51,419 bases of DNA. Source: Candidatus Acidiferrum typicum. Lineage in GTDB: Bacteria; Acidobacteriota; Terriglobia; Acidiferrales; UBA7541. The stretch is taken from contig JAOAPV010000058.1 in assembly GCA_025463055.1 (NCBI GenBank), positions 1 to 51,419 of the forward strand, given 5' to 3'. The position numbers were made by a program, and so were the translations under genes. Shown here piece by piece: positions 14,788 through 22,507 of the stretch (its first letter is position 1; every line of letters starts with the position of its first letter). The notes beneath the pieces were generated by a model, which saw only the letters and a list, made by a program, of their open reading frames with translations, did not search any database and was not told the origin of the DNA.

Positions 14788-16125
14788 ATGGTGCAGGACA
14801 ATCTTCTGCAGATTCGAGCAGTACGTGAAAATGCGTGCGCCGTCACCGGTTCGCGATATGACTATGATCCGCTTATAGAGTTGGCCGGCAACTCACGTTT
14901 CGCGCTTCTCGGCGAGGCCTCACACGGGACGCACGATTTCTATCACACGCGCGCGCAGCTCACGCAGCGGCTGATCGAGGAAAAGCGCTTCACGGCGGTG
15001 GCGGTGGAAGCGGATTGGCCGGACGCTTACCGCGTCAACCGTTATGTACAGGGCCGGAACGATGACGCGGACGCAGTGGAAGCGTTAAGTGCCTTTCAAC
15101 GCTTTCCGACTTGGATGTGGCGCAATACGGATGTGGTGGAGTTCGTCGCGTGGCTGCGCGAGTACAACGATGCGTTGCCGGAAGGCTCGCGCAAGGTCGG
15201 GTTTTACGGGCTGGATCTGTATAGCCTGCACAGTTCCGCTCGAGCCGTGCTCGATTTTTTAGACAAGGTCGATCCCGAAGCGGCTCGGAGAGCGCGTTAC
15301 CGGTATTCCTGCTTTGAACATTTTGGCGAGGACACGCAAGCTTACGGGTACGCCGCGAGTTTTGGGCTGAGCAAGAGTTGCGAGGACGAGGTCGTCAACC
15401 AGCTTATTGAAATGCAAAAACTCGCAGGCGATTTGGCCAGCCGCGACGGGCGTGTGGACCCAGGCGCATTCTTCATGGCCGAGCAGAATGCGCGTCTGGT
15501 GAAAAATGCCGAGCGTTATTACCGGTCCATGTTCGAGAGCCGAGTCGAGTCTTGGAACCTGCGCGATCAGCACATGGTCGAGACTCTGGACGCACTCGTG
15601 AATCATCTGGGTGCATCGTCCGCTAAGATCGCAATTTGGGCGCACAACTCGCATTTGGGAGACGCGCGGGCAACCGAGATGGGCGACCACGGCGAGGTAA
15701 ATGTTGGTCAATTGGTGCGGCAGCGTTATGGGGAAGATGCGGTGCTCGCGGGTTTTACAACGTACACAGGTACGGTGACCGCGGCGTCGAACTGGGACGC
15801 GCCCGCGGAACGAAAACGAGTGCGGCCTGCGCTACCGGGGAGCTACGAAGACCTTTTCCACGCGACGGAGGTGCCCGGTTTCTTGCTGATGCTGCGCGGC
15901 GCGGAATGGCTCTCTGGAGTGTTGAACCAGCAGCGGCTCGAACGCGCCATTGGCGTGATTTATTTGCCCGAATCGGAGCGCGTCAGCCACTATTTCAATG
16001 CGCGGCTGGCCGAGCAATTCGACGCCGTGATTCACCTCGATCAAACGCGGGCCGTGGAACCGCTGGAACGGACATCGCGATGGGAAGCGGGCGATGTGCC
16101 GGAAACGTATCCGTTCGCGGTGTAG
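14788..16125 (+). CDS. Erythromycin esterase family hydrolase
   Basis: A 445-residue enzyme of the EreA/EreB-like family. The active-site residues known for this group are visible: E43 and H46 in LGEASHGTHDFY, E74 in VAVEADWPDAYRVNRY, and H286/H289 in IWAHNSHLGDA. Most family members are not macrolide-resistance enzymes; the broad group hydrolyses or modifies other esters, so drug resistance should not be assumed. Adjacent to a phosphoribosyltransferase gene, which is the usual partner domain. No signal peptide, so probably cytosolic. The length is typical for the stand-alone form. Confidence 0.85.
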   Translation: MVQDNLLQIRAVRENACAVTGSRYDYDPLIELAGNSRFALLGEASHGTHDFYHTRAQLTQRLIEEKRFTAVAVEADWPDAYRVNRYVQGRNDDADAVEALSAFQRFPTWMWRNTDVVEFVAWLREYNDALPEGSRKVGFYGLDLYSLHSSARAVLDFLDKVDPEAARRARYRYSCFEHFGEDTQAYGYAASFGLSKSCEDEVVNQLIEMQKLAGDLASRDGRVDPGAFFMAEQNARLVKNAERYYRSMFESRVESWNLRDQHMVETLDALVNHLGASSAKIAIWAHNSHLGDARATEMGDHGEVNVGQLVRQRYGEDAVLAGFTTYTGTVTAASNWDAPAERKRVRPALPGSYEDLFHATEVPGFLLMLRGAEWLSGVLNQQRLERAIGVIYLPESERVSHYFNARLAEQFDAVIHLDQTRAVEPLERTSRWEAGDVPETYPFAV

Positions 16126-16220
16126 CTCTTATCGTGGTGTAGGCCTTGAAAGCTTCTGCCCCCAGCGGATTTCTTATCCTGTTGCGCTTCCTGTGCTTGG
16201 ACCTGCTAGAATCTCCAGCC

Positions 16221-16655
16221 ATGAAAAGACGAACACTGCTGCAATCGCTTCCCGTTATGACCTTTCTTCCAACTGCCGCGTGGGCTGCCTCGCGACCGAA
16301 GGCGGACCCGACATCGACAACCGTCTATGAGCTTCGTGTGTATCACACGTATGCAGGCAAGCTCGACGACTTGCTGAGACGTTTCCGCGAACACACGACA
16401 AAACTGTTCGAGAAGCATGGAATGAAGAATGTGGCGTACTGGACGCCGCTCGATGAACCGGCCAAGAGCACCACGCTAATCTATGTACTCGCACATCCGA
16501 GCCGAGAGGCTGCTGCGGCCAACTGGAAAGCTTTCCAGGACGATCCGGAGTGGAAGGCCGTGCGCGACAAGTCCGAGGAGAACGGCAAGATTGTGGAGAA
16601 AGTGGACTCCACCTATATGGCGCTGACGGATTTCTCGCCGGGTGTTACGAGCTAG
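16221..16655 (+). CDS. NIPSNAP-domain protein, exported
   Basis: A 144-residue protein starting MKRRTLLQS at ATG 16221; the frame is open further upstream without a better start. The N-terminus (KRRTLLQSLPVMTFLPTAAW) is a Sec or possibly Tat signal: it has RR but not the full twin-arginine pattern. The mature part is a NIPSNAP-type alpha/beta barrel: TVYELRVYHTYAGKLDDLL, then a FEKHGMKNVAYWT segment and a closing beta strand. The family is a dimeric ferredoxin-like fold of uncertain function. Likely periplasmic. Confidence 0.8.
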   Translation: MKRRTLLQSLPVMTFLPTAAWAASRPKADPTSTTVYELRVYHTYAGKLDDLLRRFREHTTKLFEKHGMKNVAYWTPLDEPAKSTTLIYVLAHPSREAAAANWKAFQDDPEWKAVRDKSEENGKIVEKVDSTYMALTDFSPGVTS

Positions 16656-16735
16656 GGATATTGGAGCTTTGAAACACTCGGTCGAAACAGGCCAAGCGCG
16701 TTTGTCGCTCTTTAAGTATTGCCACAGACGGAAGC

Positions 16736-16957
16736 TTAGCGCCCGGCAGCGGACTCTCGACGGACGGTAACGCCAGCGGGCCCGACTTGGTAGCCTTCGT
16801 CGCGCACGGTTTTATCGGCGGCGGCGCGGAGTGTTTGTTCGTCAGCGCTCTTGGGCGCGTCGCAATAGCGACGAATCACTTCTTCGCCGCTCTGGATGCG
16901 GACCAGCCACTTTGACTTACCAGGGTCCCAGGAGACTTCCACTCGATCAGCCGTCAT
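16736..16957 (-). CDS. Hypothetical small protein
   Basis: A 73-residue protein starting MTADRVEVSWDPGKSKWLV. It reads as three beta strands and a helix (EQTLRAAADKTVRDEGY), followed by a basic C-terminus. The segment WLVRIQSGEEVIRRYC resembles small beta-grasp or barrel domains. No motif, signal or membrane segment. Convergent with the NIPSNAP gene and divergent from the oxidoreductase gene. Confidence 0.5.
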   Translation of the reverse strand: MTADRVEVSWDPGKSKWLVRIQSGEEVIRRYCDAPKSADEQTLRAAADKTVRDEGYQVGPAGVTVRRESAAGR

Positions 16958-17049
16958 ATAGCGACCTCCAGGGCGAGTTGTGTAGATTGTAGTGCAACCG
17001 AGGACCGAAAAGCATCAAAGGCTAACGGGGCCGGCGCACGGAGACACAG

Positions 17050-18051
17050 ATGAAAAAGGTGAAATGGGGCGTTCTCGGGGCAGCGTCTATTGCGGTGCGG
17101 AAAGTGATTCCCGGAATGCAGAAGGGTGCGTACAGCGAAATCACGGCGATTGCTTCTCGCGACAAGAACAGGGCGGAAGAGGCGGCGGGCAAGTTGGGGA
17201 TTGCGAGAGCCTACGGATCGTACGAGGAACTTCTGCGCGATGGCGAGATCGAGGCCGTTTACAATCCGTTGCCGAATCATTTGCACGTGCCGTGGTCGGT
17301 GAAAGCGGCGGAAGCAGGGAAGCATGTGCTGTGCGAAAAGCCCATCAGCTTGACTGTGGCGGAGGCGAAGAGTTTGCTCGCCGTGCGCGACCGCACTGGC
17401 GTGAAAATCGGCGAAGCGTTCATGGTGAAAACGCACCCCCAGTGGCTGCGCACTCAGGGAATTATCCGCACGGGCGGTATCGGCAATTTGCGCGCTATCG
17501 CGGGAGTGTTCAGCTACTTCAATCGCGACCCGGCTAATGTACGCCACAAAGTAGAATGGGGCGGCGGCGGCTTGATGGACATCGGCTGCTACCCGATCAC
17601 GATGTCGAGGTTTATTTTTGGCGAGGAGCCGACGCGGGTTACGGGGACGCTGGAGCGCGACCCGGATTTTGGGACCGATCGCCTGGCCTCTGCGATTCTT
17701 GAGTTTCCGTCAGGGCAATCGATCTTCACGTGCGGCACGCAAACGGCCTACTTCCAGAGGATGCATTTTCTTGGCACGTCGGGCCGCGTCGAAATCGAGG
17801 TTCCGTGGAACGCACCGAATGATCGACCGTGCCGGATTTTCATCGGAGACTTGATGGGCGGAGCGCCAAAAGTTGAGGAGTTTCCGATTGTGGATCAGTA
17901 TACGATTCAGGGCGACGAGTTTTCGCGAGCGATTCGCGGAGAGCGAGAGGTTCCGGTCCCGCTCGAGGACGCCATCAACAATATGGCGGTGATCGAAGCG
18001 ATTTTTAAGGCAGCGGAGTCCGGCAGGTGGGAACGGCCAGAAAAGGCTTAA
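17050..18051 (+). CDS. Gfo/Idh/MocA family oxidoreductase
   Basis: A 333-residue NAD(P)-dependent dehydrogenase of the glucose-fructose oxidoreductase family. The N-terminal Rossmann motif is WGVLGAASIAVRKVIP; the catalytic-lysine EKP motif follows in VLCEKPISLTVAEA. The C-terminal alpha/beta domain has GGGLMDIGCYPITMSRFIFG, a characteristic dimer/substrate element. It should oxidise a sugar or sugar-derived substrate in the cytosol, but the substrate cannot be read from the sequence. It is followed on the same strand by a peptide-deformylase gene 54 bp downstream; the two are functionally unrelated. Confidence 0.9.
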   Translation: MKKVKWGVLGAASIAVRKVIPGMQKGAYSEITAIASRDKNRAEEAAGKLGIARAYGSYEELLRDGEIEAVYNPLPNHLHVPWSVKAAEAGKHVLCEKPISLTVAEAKSLLAVRDRTGVKIGEAFMVKTHPQWLRTQGIIRTGGIGNLRAIAGVFSYFNRDPANVRHKVEWGGGGLMDIGCYPITMSRFIFGEEPTRVTGTLERDPDFGTDRLASAILEFPSGQSIFTCGTQTAYFQRMHFLGTSGRVEIEVPWNAPNDRPCRIFIGDLMGGAPKVEEFPIVDQYTIQGDEFSRAIRGEREVPVPLEDAINNMAVIEAIFKAAESGRWERPEKA

Positions 18052-18105
18052 GGCAGTGCACGCAGAGTTCGGGGCACTGGGGCGACTGAGAAAAGGAGTG
18101 CGGGC

Positions 18106-18657
18106 GTGGCGGTACGGACGGTGTTGCAACTGGGTGATCCGGGATTGCGCGAGGTGGCCACCCGTGTTTCCGACCCCAGCGCGTCTGAGATTGGCTCGCT
18201 GGTGCGGGATTTGGCAGACACGCTGGCGCATTGGCGTGCGAGCACAGGGTACGGGCGCGGAATTGCGGCCCCCCAGATTGGCATGGCGAAGCGCGTGATT
18301 TTTCTGCAGTTGCCGGGCGCCGAGCCGTGGCCGCTCGTAAATCCAGAGATTACCTCGCGTAGCGAAGAGAAGATTGTGGTGTGGGATGCGTGCCTCAGCT
18401 TTCTTTCCATTTTTATGCAGGTAGAGCGACATCGCGAGATCGCTGTGCGGTATCAGGATTTACGCGGCGAGCGGAAAGAAATTCGCGCGGGCGAAGAACG
18501 CGACCTCTCCGAGCTATTGCAACACGAGATCGATCATCTGAACGGTATTCTGGCCATCGATCGCATCACGGATATGCGGACGATGTGCACGCGCGAGGAG
18601 TTTGAGAAAAGATATCGCGCGCAGAGTCCCTATGCCGTCGCCAGCGGCCCAAGTTAG
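18106..18657 (+). CDS. def: Peptide deformylase (variant motif)
   Basis: A 183-residue peptide deformylase, which removes the formyl group from new proteins using a bound metal. Motif 1 is GIAAPQIG (residues 52-59) and motif 3 is HEIDH (140-144), both intact. Motif 2, normally EGCLS, reads DACLS (94-98), keeping C96 but replacing glycine with alanine. All three metal ligands (C96, H140, H144) and the catalytic glutamate are present. The start is GTG 18106 behind AAAAGGAG. The altered motif 2 may mark a secondary or less active form. Confidence 0.85.
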   Translation: MAVRTVLQLGDPGLREVATRVSDPSASEIGSLVRDLADTLAHWRASTGYGRGIAAPQIGMAKRVIFLQLPGAEPWPLVNPEITSRSEEKIVVWDACLSFLSIFMQVERHREIAVRYQDLRGERKEIRAGEERDLSELLQHEIDHLNGILAIDRITDMRTMCTREEFEKRYRAQSPYAVASGPS

Positions 18658-18680
18658 GGCTGATTGGTTGCCGAGCTGGA

Positions 18681-18697
18681 GCGCAGGAGTCCTGCGC
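18681..18697. repeat. Hairpin between convergent genes
   Basis: Arms GCGCAGGA and TCCTGCGC around one G, followed by CCCCTAC as at 13051. It sits between the convergent deformylase and MFS genes, where it could help stop transcription from both sides. No T-run, so its terminator role is only a possibility. Confidence 0.45.
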
Positions 18698-18699
18698 CC

Positions 18700-20046
18700 C
18701 TACGTGGAATGTTGCGAGGACCACGCGATTGGTTTGATGGGACCGACGAGGAAAATCCAGGCGGCCGCGCCCAGAAGAGTCACTCCACTTGTGATTACGA
18801 AGACCCAGAAAAATCTGCCAGTCTGCTGAACGATTAATCCGATCAATGCTGGCGCGATCCATCCTGCCAAATTGCCGGTAAAGTTTTGAAGACCGGTCCA
18901 TTTGCCTGATGTTGCCGGTCCCGCGAGCGTTTGCGTTACGGCCCAAAGATTTGACGCGCACATGCCCAGGCCGATGCAGGCGACCATGAGAATCCCCACG
19001 GCAATCGCATGATTCGCGACGATACCGACGAGCACAAGACTGGATGCGATTAGGGGGCCCGCGCCGGTAAAGGTTTTGCGCACGCGAGTGGGTGCGCCTC
19101 CCGCGGCGATCCATTTGTCGGATAGCCAGCCGAACGCGAGAGCGGAGCACGCCAGGACCACGAAGGCGATGCCTGTTACGACCGACATGCTTTGGACGGA
19201 AAACTGGCGTTCGCGTACTAAATAAAAGGGCAACCAGGTGATGAAGAAATACCAAATGTAGTTGTACGCGAAGAGTCCGGCGAACGTGCCCCAGGAGGAA
19301 CGCTGCTGGAGGATCTCCAGAATGCCGGCACTCGCAGCCGATTCGCTTTCCGGCAAGATTTGGGTGGAGGCGAGGGCGGGTGTTGCCAGGGAGCCGTCCG
19401 TTGATGTGGGGCGGCGCAGGAACTTCAGCCAGGGTAATAGCCAGAGCGAACTCGCAAAACCAAGCACCACAAAAAAAAGTCTCCACCCGATTCGTGGCAT
19501 GAGCATTCCGCCCAAGAGCGTGCCGAAGGCGGGACCGGAGGCTTGGCCAGCCGAAATCAGAGAGTTGGCGCGTCCGCGTTGTGACTCAGAAAAACGACGA
19601 GAGATGATCTTGCTATAAGAAGGATAAGCGACGGATTCGCCGATGCCGAGGATCAGCCGCATGGCTAGTAGCAACTTAAAGCCGTGGACGAGGCCGGTTC
19701 CGAAAGTAGCGGCGGACCAGAGAAGTATTCCGAGCGCCAGGACCCAATTGACGGGGAAGCGGTCGACAAGCCACCCGGAGACGATTTGGAAGATTGCGTA
19801 GGTCCAGAAGAAGGAGGAGAAGAGGAGTCCGAGCTGGTATGGCGAGAGGCCGAGTTCGTCCTGGAGCAGAGGAGCGGCAATGGCGAGGTTTCCGCGATCG
19901 ATGTAGTTGATAAAAATGGAGAGCGCGAGCAGTACCGCGATGCGCGAAAGCTCGGGAGAGAACCGGGACACAGGTTCGGCCGCGGCGATTGCATTGGAAG
20001 GAAGCGCCATTGCGGGGCCGCCGCGAGGTGGTGGGGACTTGCTCAT
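18700..20046 (-). CDS. MFS transporter (anion:cation symporter type)
   Basis: A 448-residue major facilitator superfamily transporter with about twelve hydrophobic helices. The first helix region has INYIDRGNLAIAAPLLQDELG, and the TM2-TM3 loop carries GWLVDRFPVNWVL, close to the MFS G-x-x-x-D-R motif. The sequence resembles sugar-acid or organic-anion carriers of the ACS type (for example hexuronate or galactonate carriers), but the substrate is unknown. Its ATG overlaps the stop of the SpoIIE-type phosphatase gene as ATGA, so the two are coupled. It is expected to sit in the inner membrane. Confidence 0.85.
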   Translation of the reverse strand: MSKSPPPRGGPAMALPSNAIAAAEPVSRFSPELSRIAVLLALSIFINYIDRGNLAIAAPLLQDELGLSPYQLGLLFSSFFWTYAIFQIVSGWLVDRFPVNWVLALGILLWSAATFGTGLVHGFKLLLAMRLILGIGESVAYPSYSKIISRRFSESQRGRANSLISAGQASGPAFGTLLGGMLMPRIGWRLFFVVLGFASSLWLLPWLKFLRRPTSTDGSLATPALASTQILPESESAASAGILEILQQRSSWGTFAGLFAYNYIWYFFITWLPFYLVRERQFSVQSMSVVTGIAFVVLACSALAFGWLSDKWIAAGGAPTRVRKTFTGAGPLIASSLVLVGIVANHAIAVGILMVACIGLGMCASNLWAVTQTLAGPATSGKWTGLQNFTGNLAGWIAPALIGLIVQQTGRFFWVFVITSGVTLLGAAAWIFLVGPIKPIAWSSQHST

Positions 20047-21503
20047 GGAGATGGAAGGAAATCGAGAACTAACAGCGTGATGTCGTCGTCCTGCGCTCGT
20101 CCCAGGTCAGTGGCGGACCAACGCCGCAGCTCGACCAGCAGCGCGTCCGCGAGGTGCGAGGCGGAGAAAGCAGAAGCGTCGAGGAAATTCTTCAGGCGGG
20201 ATTTGCCGAACTCTTCGCGCTCCGGGTTCATGGACTCCAGGATTCCGTCCGTGTAGAGCACGATGCGATCGCCAGGGTCGAGCTGAATTTCCAGTGAAGA
20301 ATATGTCGCTTCCGGAAACAGCCCGAGCATTAAGCCATTGGCTTCGACTTCGCGGCTACCGCAGTGACGCGTATGTGCGTTGCCGCGCGAGGCGAGAAGC
20401 AACGGGGGATGGCCCGCTCCTCCATAGCGCAAAACGAGCTTTTCTAAATCGACAAAAACGTATGCTGCGGTGACGAAGTGCTCTTCGAATTTTCCGCACA
20501 GCGCGCGATTCAAGCCGGCTAGCACGCTAGCAGGGTCTTCAGCGTGCGCAGTTTGCCCCGCGAAGGCGACCTTGAGCATGGAGGCGATCAGCGCGGCAGG
20601 GACGCCGTGGCCCGTAACGTCGGCGACGAGTATTCCGATATGCCGTTCGTCCAAAACCAGAAAATCGTAGAAATCGCCGGCTACAGCGCTCATCGGCACG
20701 TAGCGGGCGGCGATTTCAAGTCCGGCGAGCTGGGGCACCTCGCGCGGCAAGATGGAAGATTGAATCTGATTGGCGATCTCCAGCTCTTTATTGATGGCCA
20801 GCAGCCGCTCCTCTTTTGCAAGGGTGCGATGCGCCGCCAGGTAGCCGAGACAGCACACGAAAATGAGAAAGCCAATCGGCTCAATGTTCCTATCGTAGGG
20901 AAGCAGCTTGAGATCTTGAAGATTGGTCGCAATGGCAAACACAGCAAAGATCGCCACCCCGGCGAACGTGATTTTAACCTCGCGTGAAGTGCCTCGAACC
21001 CGACGCCCATAAACGTAATACACACCGACCAGTGCGCACGCGCCGATCACGAAGATGTTGTTGCCTAAGCTCATCGCTTTCTCGCCGATGTGTAGGAGCG
21101 TGGACATCAAGCGCGTGGCCCCGAAAGCGAGCTGCGCCGCAATCACCCAGCGCAGCGCGTTCTTCCACCTAGGCTCGACGATTTGAAGTATGAAGAGTGT
21201 GAAGGTCACGGGAACAAAGCAATCGATGACCAGGTCGATCCGGTTGAAGACAACGTTCCTAGCGGGGAAGAGCGAACGAATAATGCTTTGCCAGAACAAC
21301 AGGCGGACCGCATAGAGGATCCCAAAGGAGCTGAAGTACACGAGAGTGAGATCACTGCTCCTCCGGCGAAAAAGGAACAGGGCCATCGACGCAAGCCCAA
21401 TCGACAGCAGGACAAATCCAATGGCCACACCGGCAACTTCCCAGCGCAATTCCGAGCGCATGGACGGCGTGATGTCGAGTGCGAGCGCCAAGACTAGAGG
21501 CAT
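20043..21503 (-). CDS. Membrane-bound SpoIIE-type PP2C phosphatase
   Basis: About 486 residues. The N-terminal half is a membrane sensor with roughly seven hydrophobic segments (VAGVAIGFVLLSIGLASMAL is the first). A short coiled linker (EERLLAINKELEIANQIQSS) leads to the phosphatase domain: ILPREVPQL, then AGDFYDF and DVTGHGVPAALIA with metal-binding aspartates, and the end motif DDDITLLVL. Such enzymes usually dephosphorylate anti-sigma antagonists in partner-switching pathways; no partner gene is seen nearby. I chose the ATG at 21503; a GTG at 21548 is also open, and neither has a strong ribosome site. It is coupled to the downstream MFS gene. Confidence 0.85.
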   Translation of the reverse strand: MPLVLALALDITPSMRSELRWEVAGVAIGFVLLSIGLASMALFLFRRRSSDLTLVYFSSFGILYAVRLLFWQSIIRSLFPARNVVFNRIDLVIDCFVPVTFTLFILQIVEPRWKNALRWVIAAQLAFGATRLMSTLLHIGEKAMSLGNNIFVIGACALVGVYYVYGRRVRGTSREVKITFAGVAIFAVFAIATNLQDLKLLPYDRNIEPIGFLIFVCCLGYLAAHRTLAKEERLLAINKELEIANQIQSSILPREVPQLAGLEIAARYVPMSAVAGDFYDFLVLDERHIGILVADVTGHGVPAALIASMLKVAFAGQTAHAEDPASVLAGLNRALCGKFEEHFVTAAYVFVDLEKLVLRYGGAGHPPLLLASRGNAHTRHCGSREVEANGLMLGLFPEATYSSLEIQLDPGDRIVLYTDGILESMNPEREEFGKSRLKNFLDASAFSASHLADALLVELRRWSATDLGRAQDDDITLLVLDFLPSP

Positions 21504-21894
21504 TCGCCCACGGTTATACGTCGTTCGGCGAGGCAAGGCAAACGCCACGCTTGGGTCGGGCGAAGTCCCGGGCCGCTAGCGTTCCGCAGGGAAGCTTAGA
21601 CGATGCGTTTTTTGGTGCCGTGGGCGGTCATGCCGAGTTCGTTCCAAAGGTCGCCCGCCGCCGAATGGGCAAATCTCTGCGCAAAGTATGCACCGACATG
21701 CCTACGAGCCGCGGCGTCCACAGGCGGAGATCTCCCAGGCCGCAGATAACAAGGTATTTACACGCCATACAAAGCAGCCCTTTTGTGGACCCTGGCGTGC
21801 ACAAGTCAACGCAACGGGGAAGGTCTGGTTGGCGTATTGTCGCTGACTCAGAAGCGGGTCTGTGATCTTCCAGAAAGAAAAGGCGGGATATTCT
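21504..21894. other. Gene-poor stretch upstream of PEP-CTERM gene
   Basis: About 390 bp between divergent genes. An open frame runs through it on the plus strand, but it is arginine-rich with no family likeness, so I do not call it. I see no strong promoter, terminator or repeat. Confidence 0.4.
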
Positions 21895-22506
21895 ATGAAA
21901 GCCTCAAGGTTCCTCATCCTCGTAGTGGCTCTGTTAGCTTTAGGTAGCTCGGCGCTGGCGGATCCAATTGATCCCGCAATCGGTGTCAAGGGCGGCGGTG
22001 GTGGATCGACGCTCTGGTTGGGTTTCACTACCGTGACGTTCCTGCCTGGGCAAACCGGAGTGACGTGCACCGGAGGAACCTGCAGCTATAGTACCCCGCA
22101 GAATAATCCATTTTTCATCGCCTCCGGAAGCATCACGGATTTCGCGTACCTGTTTAGTCAGTCGCAGAATATCGGGTTTTCAGTATTTACGGATAGCGTC
22201 TTCCAGACCCTCACGGTCGTCAACGGTGTTAACTCACGCTTTCCGTTAGCCATTTTGTCCGGTGGAACAATTCTCCCTGCTCCTACCTGTATCGAGTGCA
22301 TCGGGACATTTGCAACAACTTCAAACACGGTAGTGGGGGACTTCCTTCTTGAGTTGGGCGGCGTCAAGCAGGGCACCACGGTTTTAATGGCGTCCAACGT
22401 GCCCATACCCGTGCCGGAACCGGCGGCTTTGCTGCTTTTGGGCTCGGGGCTGGTAGCGTTAGCATTCAGGCGGAAAACCAAGAAGGCCACCGACGTAGCC
22501 GTTTGA
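21895..22506 (+). CDS. PEP-CTERM sorting-domain exported protein
   Basis: A 203-residue secreted protein. It has a signal peptide (MKASRFLILVVALLALGSSA, cut near ALA), then a glycine run (GVKGGGGGSTLW), a beta-rich middle with two cysteine pairs (CTGGTC and CIEC), and a classical PEP-CTERM tail: VPEPAALLLLGSGLVALAFR followed by RKTKK. PEP-CTERM proteins are processed by an exosortase and exported to the surface or extracellular matrix (known for the family). I see no exosortase gene in the window. The start at ATG 21895 is preferred because the signal peptide starts there. It is convergent with the kinase gene, with only one base between the two stops. Confidence 0.85.
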   Translation: MKASRFLILVVALLALGSSALADPIDPAIGVKGGGGGSTLWLGFTTVTFLPGQTGVTCTGGTCSYSTPQNNPFFIASGSITDFAYLFSQSQNIGFSVFTDSVFQTLTVVNGVNSRFPLAILSGGTILPAPTCIECIGTFATTSNTVVGDFLLELGGVKQGTTVLMASNVPIPVPEPAALLLLGSGLVALAFRRKTKKATDVAV

Positions 22507-22507
22507 T

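Noticed and set aside
21479-21865. Plus-strand frame between the phosphatase and PEP-CTERM genes
   Set aside because: Arginine/proline-rich composition, no family likeness and no ribosome site.
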